DNA from: Limnomonas spitsbergensis
Lineage: Eukaryota; Chlorophyta; Chlorophyceae; Chlamydomonadales
Length of the DNA: 64,000 nucleotides
Reading direction: 5' to 3'
Assembly (NCBI GenBank): GCA_037349105.1
Contig: JAYJMM010000120.1
Location: 4,220,001-4,284,000 of the forward strand
A model generated the notes under the pieces. That model searched no databases and was not told the origin of the DNA. It worked only from the letters and a program-made list of their open reading frames with translations. Below are positions 56,887 to 64,000 of this stretch, one piece after another (position 1 is the first letter of the stretch; each line of letters opens with the position of its first letter). Both the position numbers and the translations under genes were made by a program.

Positions 56887-58955
56887 TAGGGTACCACGGC
56901 TGAATCCCATATGTGTAGCTGGCAGGTGATAGATGCCTGATCCCTCGTATCTCATTAACAATTTATAACATTGCAAGCAAGGCCCTCATAAAGCTGGGAG
57001 CGATGGCAGGTTATCTCCGAAGCAGGGGGGGGAGCAACAAACGTCACAAGTCATGGGCCTTCGTAAGAACCAGTGGTCAGGGGTAAAAGTACTACTTTGC
57101 AGCCAGTCTACTGGAGGTCCGCGTAATTTAACTGTGCAGGGGTTCGTAAGATTCATAAACAATTACAGTGGCCTGAATGAAGCAGATATATGTTGAGGTC
57201 AAGATGCTTACAAGACCTGATCATGCGACACCCGGTTAAAGAGAATTGCCCATGAATGAAAACTACGAACACCGTAACCTCAATCTCACATGCAGTAGAC
57301 GAGAGGCGTGTCAGCCGATCGCTTCGTAGTGGCGCATTTTTCGTCTTCATACAGCTCCTCCAGGTCCTGGTACTTTGAGTCAGTGCCAATCGGCCACCAC
57401 CCGAACAGCATGCCAGTCCTCGGGTCCCATGTGTAGGTCATCTCGTCCCACCACAAGATGCCGTAGAGGTCCTAAGGCAGCAGGTCTCCATTTACCTCCT
57501 GAAGCAAAGAGGAGCAAAAGGCCTTCATCATGGTAAGGATGCTATCCCAGTGCTACCCCTCAGCCCCGAGCTGGTGGTGGCTATGTACCTGCGTGGCAGT
57601 CCCTACGGGTGCCAGTCAATGCTAACGACTAGTCCGATTGGAAGTATGGACTTACGGGCACAAAGATCTCTTGTCTGGCAGACCAAGCACTCCCTCAAAA
57701 ATCAGCTCGGGTCCAGTTGCAGGCCTTATTGCACAAGGGTGACCACAGCTGCATGGCTAGCCGCATTAAGCATGGGTCCCATATCATGCCCCGCTTGGAC
57801 ATCAGGGACTTCTGGGTGCATGTGATGGAGGACACTTGTGTCTTATAACACCATGGCTACCGGTAGTCGGCGACACGGGTGGTGTCATGAGGGGAACAGC
57901 CCAGGGTGTCATGACCCCATCTTAGGATGTATGCGCCAGCTGGTCCTGTCTACCCCAAACTTGAGCCCCACCTTCGATGATCCTTCAACTTTGCCCATGC
58001 TTGTTCAGCCCATGTCTGACGGCTGGATCTTCAAGCAGTCTCCAGCATATGAAGCTCCTGGAAGACGACAAGGTTGCTCTACAGCGACGCAAGTCTGCTT
58101 CTGAGCTTCTCGACATCCTATCGTCCAGCATCCGCTCAAAAAGTGGGTACAGCTCGGTAGTTTTTTACAGTTCTACGACTACCTCGTCGGAGCAGCTGGT
58201 CGGAGCGGCTGTTCGCCTCTTGGCGGGCCACACTCGAGGCCTGAGAAACTGTGATTCGACCGACAAAAAACAGAGAAGCAGAAGCAAATGATCACCTCAG
58301 CATTTGATTCATGTCAGGGTCTATCCCGTAAACGCGAACAGTATGATTTTGAAGCTGACAGGCCACTTTGAGACCGACTTTGAGAGGGCTGCACAGATCA
58401 GTGTGACAGATCTGGTACAGGGCTCTCATACCTCAGCCTTACCTCCAGACTCAATGATTCTCAAAGCAGACGTCAGAGCCTCGAAAGATTCAGCGTTTTC
58501 AAGCGCTCTACAGGAACCTTGGGCAGCAGTCCTTGCTTTGGTTGCAATTTACTGCTGCCATGCACCAGGCCTGTGCAGCTAGTTGGCCCACAGTGGGCAT
58601 CCACTCCGAGATGAGGTTTAAACACATCAACAATGGGCAACACAAGGTTGCGGCAGGCTATCAATGTCACAGGGGTGCAGAGTGCAGACAGTCATGGGAA
58701 ACTGCATGTTTGTATTGGAGCCGGAAAAAGGTGCATACGGTCCATGATTGTTTCAAACAGGGTTCTGACGGTAGCGGTCTCATCCATCTGTGTCTGAATG
58801 CCAATCTCCAGCTCTTTGCCGAAGCGGATCCGCTTATTTTTGCCATGCATGCTGGCCTAGAGGTAAGGGTCAGACAGGGCCTGCGCTGATCTCCTTGGTG
58901 CTTCTTAGATTGCCGTCGCTAAGCATCCTGCCTGCCGGTGATTTTGATGAAAGCG

Positions 58956-59429
58956 AGGGGAAACACCTGTCACAGCTTTTCCTAGGGGAAAGGGAAACAC
59001 CTGTCACAGCTTTTCCTAGGGGAAACACCTGTCACAGCTTTTCCTAGGGGAAAGGGAAACACCTGTCACAGCTTTTCCTAGGGGAAACACCTGTCACAGC
59101 TTTTCCTAGGGGAAAGGGAAACACCTGTCACAGCTTTTCCTAGGGGAAAGGGAAACACCTGTCACAGCTGTTCCTAGGGGAAAGGGAAACACCTGTCACA
59201 GCTTTTCCTAGGGGAAACACCTGTCACAGCTTTTCCTAGGGGAAAGGGAAACACCTGTCACAGCTTTTCCTAGGGGAAACACCTGTCACAGCTTTTCCTA
59301 GGGGAAAGGGAAACACCTGTCACAGCGTTTCCTAGGGGAAAGGGAAACACCTGTCACAGCTTTTCCTAGGGGAAACACCTGTCACAGCTTTTCCTAGGGG
59401 AAAGGGAAACACCTGTCACAGCTTTTCCT
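58956..59429. repeat. 28/34-bp minisatellite, unit 3 (uninterrupted)
   Basis: Intact array of the same length as in unit 2. Confidence 0.95.
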
Positions 59430-60876
59430 GCCTCTGCAATGCCCCAGTCAGGTCCGGATCCTCGGAGACGATTGCCAGCATGACACGGTGAAACTGCTGC
59501 ATGCGAAAGCGCTGACTCAGCAAGCTCCTCCAGGGTCGTGGTCTGGAAATGGCGAGTCTATCGCTGCTGCTGCTCCTGTTGCGGCTGTTGATGCTACTCC
59601 TGCTACTGTTATTCTGCCTATCCCTGCTGGTTCTATTGTTCTGGCTATTGTTTCAGCTGTCGCTTTTGCTGCGGCTGTCGCTTTTGTTGCTGCGGCTACA
59701 GCCTTTAAAACAACAGCTGCAACTTGGTTTGCAGTTCCTGTTACAGCAAGATCATGTCCGGCTGTAGTTGTTGTTATGGTTGTTTTTGACGCTGCTGATG
59801 ATATTGCTGTTGCTTTTGCAGCTGTTGCATGTGCCAATTCACATCCTGATCCAGCTCATGGGTACGCTCCAACCATTCATCATCAGGATGACCGAAGAAA
59901 GATTGTCCTGCTACCAAGCCTGTGTCTTATTCTCACGAGATTTACTGTCATACTCTTTTTGATGGAGTGTTTCGCTTGATTGATGGTGGCATCTTGAGAT
60001 TGTTTTAGGGAGTTAGCTGACGGGCAGTTTGGCGCACCAACCCATACATGGGTTAAAATCCTGGTTTGAATTGTTCCATGCACATGATTGAGTGTGGGGT
60101 AATTTTTGGACTATGTCAAGTTATGATGTTGAATCAAAGATATTTAGATATTGCACTTGAATAGCTGTTTCGATAGATATCATGCTTCCTGTTAAAGTCG
60201 GAGGGTTTGTGACTGAAGGTGATTCCTGATAAATACTGTCGTATGCCAAACTGCATGCTCTCATGGATTATGACATCCGTTTCTCTTGAAACATATAGGT
60301 TTGAGGAGTTCAAATCAGGTGGATGCATTGAGGTACCAGTAGAAATAGTGGTCCTTCACAGAAGGCGATGAAATTAGAGCCAAGTCAGGCAATGAGGTTC
60401 CCTGACCTTCTGCCCCAAAGATAAACAGTGCGGGCATGCCGTATTTTGTACATCACAAGGTTGAACATCCTTGGCACAGGTGAATTCTTTTGTAACAAGT
60501 CAAGCAGGGCACCATAGTTGATGCTTGTGAGTTGGGACAGGTGCCCACAAATCAGTTTGAGCGCTATATAAACAAGGACCAGCAAGAAGATAAATTAGTA
60601 GCTAGTCTCATGGGCTTCGTAACTGTCAACAATCACAACGCTTTGGCAACGGTATGAACACATAATGTGGTAGAAGAGACCCAGCAGAAGGTTGTCGCTG
60701 GCACAAACTCACAAAGGGAACATAAGCCTGTTCACAAAGTTATTGGGAGTGTAACATGTGTTTACTGATCCACACAAAACATATCAGCAATGCACATCAG
60801 CGTGAGTGAGGGAGTTCAAAAATAAGCGGAGAAAAACCGGCAACCATGACAATTGTACAAGTTAGAAAACGCCTAG

Positions 60877-61437
60877 GTTCCTGTCACTGAGGCTCAAGAT
60901 GAGGCTCAAGATGAACGATCCAGCGGCGACAACATCAGCAGAAACATAAACACAGAGCGGCAAGCAGCAGCCCCGGCGGCTGCACCATCATGCGGGGCTG
61001 GCAACAGCGTGGGTGCCAGCGGCACTGCGCTGCCCGCCATGCAGGACAGCAGGGATTCCAGTTTTGTCATATCCGGCCTACCAGAGGGTGGTTTGGGGGA
61101 GGACTGTGCGGCTCAGGTATGTGAGACAGTGTGCAAGCTCATGGGCATCACTATCAATGTCAGTAGTGCCTTCCGCATGGGCAAGCCGGATCCCAACGGC
61201 AAGTTCTTGCGGAAGATCAAGTTCCGCGTGGACAATCGCAACGAGGCCGAGAGCATAGTGTACATGAGGATTCAGTTGGCAGGCAAGGGTGTCACCATCT
61301 GGGATGATATGTCCCCTGCAGAGCTGTCGGCACGGCATGAGCTCTGGCCCAAGTTCCAGTTAGCTAAGGAGATGAAGTCCAGGGCGTTTTTCACACGTGC
61401 TCGGCTCTTTGTCGACGGGGTGGAGGTGGCCGCATGA
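60877..61437 (+). pseudogene. L1-type ORF1 fragment, unit 3
   Basis: Copy of 19932-20492, with Phe for Tyr near the end and one further base change at about 61034. Confidence 0.65.
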
Positions 61438-62019
61438 GTTTTGATCTCTTTTGTCAGGTTAAGGGGGAGATTTGCGGGAGATTTTACTAACAATCCTTGA
61501 TGGGAAGACTGTCCCCTTGATTATCACAATTCCTTTCTCTGGTCTTCATATGTTTGTATCATTGTTTCTAGATTACTTATGCAACATTGAAATCGCTCAC
61601 TTACCGAAGTTTCACACCCGGTACTCATCTCAATGATTATACAACACAGTTCACACTTTTTAACACTTTACTCACTTAAGTTACGCAACACATAGTGCCT
61701 CACCCATTTCACAATTTTTAAAAAAACACTTAGTCTCATTGAAGTGTCGCTCACGCATCACACAGTTTTTACACAGACTTATACAATTTCACTTAGATCT
61801 TCTTCTTTCCTTCTTAATTTTCCTAGGAGGCGTCCAACCGAACTCTTTTGCACCCACGTCATGTTCTATGGCTGGGGCTAATCTTCTGCACTATGGGGTT
61901 CATTCCCACGCCACTGCTCAGTGGTTGTGTGTTGGTTGCTTGCCCAGGGGGGTCACTGGTTTTCGCTCGCTGTCCTAGCATATTTAGTGCCTGTACCGGT
62001 TTACGGGCACAAGTCCCAT

Positions 62020-62304
62020 GCATCAAATGTGATGCCCCGTTGGACTGTAAAAACTTCACAAACTTCACAAGCAGTCGATACATACAGCCTCTGTGTTTCT
62101 GTTACCTTACAGCAGCCAGGATTTTCCATGTAGGTTTTCAGAGTCCGTCCCAAAGGTCATCGAGATCCACTGACCCCCACGGGGAAATTAAAAGTGCTTG
62201 CTCTGGTTCGTCTGTTCCCACGACCCGGGGAACTGGATCTAGTGATCTCAACACCCCCTCTTTCGTCTTTCCCACATTTGGCACACCGCTATGGACTTGT
62301 CCGC
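62020..62304. other. Breakpoint flank beyond unit 3
   Basis: From 62020 the sequence leaves the unit. The first bases form a small hairpin, GCATCA-AATG-TGATGC. From about 62130 it aligns loosely with the region after 3100 of unit 1 (shared GGATCTAGTGATCTCAACAC with one change). Confidence 0.7.
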
Positions 62305-63805
62305 TCAAATCAGGCAGCAACGTTGAGCAGGCCAGGCTGGTTGAGCAGGTAGGCTGTTGAGGGAGTCCCTGGGGCTGGGGCTTGTGCGGACTGCCATTCT
62401 TGAACCAGATCTGCTGGCTCTTTCTGAGATGCCATACTCAGCCTGCATGACCTCTAGGGTCTGCATCATGAGGGAGAAGGTATGGTGTTCAGCAAACGTC
62501 TTTGATGATTCTACTGCCTGGGTTCAGAAAGGGATATGGACAACAAGAGTGAGGGCATGTCAAGCAGAACACCAGCATGGCGAAAACAAACGTATGCAAT
62601 AAATTAAATTGATGATGTAGCAGCCACACACCTCCAAAATCTTGTAAGAGCAGTGCACGAGAATCCAAGCGCAAGCGAAACAGGCTATCCAGGCGCACTA
62701 TAACAGGTATTCCAAGCGCACTAGAAACAGGTAATCCAGGTTCACAACAAGTCGCCCTCATTACCTGTGGCATGATTGAGCTTTCTCCAACAAGGCTTGT
62801 GCCGTCATAAGGCTCCGGAGCAACGGTCGGCCGCAAGGGCAACACGCTCCGCTGCAGCTGTAGCTCCTGCAGCAGTGGCCACGGGTGCTGCTGCAGCTGC
62901 TGTGGCTGCAGGTGTTGCTGTGGCCGCAGGTGTTGCTGTTGCTGTTGCTGCACCTCTTGCAGCCTCTCAGTGTCATCCATCCAGATCTCAGAAGCAGTGC
63001 TGCTCGAGCGCCTCGACCTACTGCTGCCTTCACAGCTGGTTCTCTTGCCGTTATCTTCACCGAGCTGTGGCACCCAGTTGCACTGCTGCTTCTGTCCTTG
63101 CTGTACCGCGTGGTGTCCCTGTCCTTGGGACTGCAGCTTTTTCGATGGCAGCATTTCCGTCGTGATCACGCGCTTCAAGCTTGTGCCGTCACCGCTGCTT
63201 GCAGGCATGTCGGGGACTGGCCAGGCCGTGCCTTGGTGAATCATCACCGAGGCTGGTGCATCAGGAGGAGGATATCGAGCAGTAGGGGGCTGTGCAGCAG
63301 CCCAAAGGTCTAGGTACGCAGGAGGCAGAACAGCAGCCAGCATATTTTGCTGTGCAGGGGGCAGTGCAGAAGCCCACGTGCTTTGGTGTGCAGGGGGCAG
63401 TATGGCAGCCCTGGTGTTTGCGTGTGAAGGGCGCTTCGCAGCAGCCCACATGTTTGGGTGTGCAGCGACCTGCTGGGTCTGCTGATGCTGCTGCTGATAG
63501 GTTTGCTGCTCCTGTGTGGATTGCCTGTATAAAGACGGATAGTCGCACAGATGAGGCAATAGGGACATAGTGCCGTTGGCGAAAAGGCTCGGAGATCTTT
63601 GGCGCTCGATGAACGTGGACGTCGACGCCTTCCTGTCGGAGTCAAGGTTTTGATCTTCATGACGCTTATCTGACAGAGGGGCGTCCTGAGAGGAAAACAT
63701 GTGTTGCTGCAGCTGCTGCAGAAATTGCGACTTCTGTGCTCCATCATCAGTTGCCGGAGAGGACATATCGCAGAGCTGGTATCGAGGCTGGTGCTGATGC
63801 TGCAT
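62305..63805 (-). CDS. Paralogue of the Gln-rich gene, two exons, intact frame
   Basis: Starts MQHQHQPRYQ at 63805. Exon 1 is 63805-62765 (347 codons) with donor CAG|GTAATG, the same site as in the triplicated copies. The last exon is 62517-62305 (acceptor AACCCAG; AVESSKTFAEHHTFSLMMQ onward, TGA), joined in phase 0 to give 417 residues. It aligns with the unit copies in order: STFIERQRSP with ARFIEHERSP, TQEQQTYQQQ with TQEQQTQQQQ, SLVGESS with RLVGESS. The copies of exons 2 and 3 are absent here. Exon 1 has a repeat of about 14 residues (WAAAKRPSHANT, WASALPPAQQN types, about 63290-63460) and a Gln-rich end. Near the end it reads EYGISERASR, where a one-base shift would give KSQQIWFKN as in the unit copies. 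So the terminal frame is uncertain, and the gene is either intact with a changed end or beginning to decay. Function unknown. Confidence 0.6.
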
Positions 63806-63829
63806 TTTTGTTGCGGTCTCACTTCGATG

Positions 63830-64000
63830 TTCTAGAATATATCGAGGAAATACTACCGGTAAGCTGCACTCTCTATTATAGGCAGAAGCTGCCCGTGAGC
63901 AAGCGTTCTACGCGTGGGCGTGCCTTACGCTGCGTTCGACGGGAAGGTCGGTTGCTGCTGCTGACCTTCGCCCCACCTCCCCGGAGTCCCGGACAGCACA
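63830..64000. other. Upstream region of the Gln-rich paralogue
   Basis: Aligns with 5115-5270 of unit 1 (shared TGCACTCTCT and ATAGGCAG/TGTAGGCAG; GAAGGTCGGTTGCTGC against GAGGTCGGTCGCTGC). The homology of the two gene families therefore extends into the 5' flank and to the window edge. Confidence 0.6.

Larger units (their letters stand above)
50845..62019. repeat. Tandem segmental repeat, unit 3 (partial, both insertion sites empty)
   Basis: Third direct copy, followed base for base until 62019, where it ends in mid-unit; the same point in unit 1 is 21074 and in unit 2 is 46737. It holds neither mobile element, so it is the cleanest view of the ancestral unit. It has its own single-base differences (for example near 53916, 60462, 60762 and 61034). 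The sequence beyond 62019 is unrelated to the rest of the unit but is a diverged paralogue of the segment seen at about 3100-5330. Confidence 0.95.

Overview
The window looks like nuclear DNA of a photosynthetic eukaryote, most likely a chlorophyte green alga. Genes are split by introns with GTGAGT/GTAAGT donors and TGCAG-type acceptors, CAG/CTG-rich low-complexity coding is common, and there is a fragment of a plastid-type Ski2-like helicase (ISE2-like). There are no bacterial operons, ribosome-binding sites or RNA genes that I can see. I cannot name the species.

The dominant structure is a tandem segmental repeat. A unit of about 15.2 kb occurs three times in direct orientation with very few differences: unit 1 at 1-25181, unit 2 at 25182-50844, and unit 3 from 50845 until homology stops abruptly at 62019. 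The first two units are longer only because each was hit by a different mobile element. Unit 1 carries a 9.88-kb retroelement at 8516-18399. Unit 2 carries a 10.47-kb element with terminal inverted repeats at 26096-36565. Unit 3 shows both sites empty.

Each unit holds, in order: a purine-rich tract; decayed minus-strand exons of a repeat-protein gene; a minus-strand Gln/Leu/Pro-rich gene broken by frameshifts; a non-LTR reverse-transcriptase relic; a 28/34-bp minisatellite; a CAG/CTG-rich decayed stretch; an L1-type ORF1 fragment; the last two exons of an ISE2-like helicase (units 1 and 2 only); a palindrome cluster; and a 63-bp minisatellite that runs into the next unit. Beyond unit 3, 62020-64000 is a diverged paralogue of the Gln-rich gene segment that still reads as a two-exon, 417-codon gene.

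The most unusual object is the retroelement in unit 1. Its 2170-residue polyprotein has, in order, a Ty3-type reverse transcriptase and RNase H, a DNMT3-like C5-cytosine methyltransferase domain, a zinc-binding DDE integrase, a PHD finger and a C-terminal domain that may be a decayed adenine-methyltransferase fold. It has no visible LTR pair. Its two ends are instead repeated in inverted orientation, side by side, at an internal site (17435-17599), which is the DIRS-like internal complementary region arrangement. Yet it has a DDE integrase and a 4-bp target duplication, not a tyrosine recombinase.

The element in unit 2 carries two converging multi-exon genes. I reconstructed the minus-strand one exon by exon with consistent phases; its product is unrecognised and has an in-frame stop in exon 1. 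The plus-strand gene is a relative of the decayed repeat-protein exons into which the element inserted.
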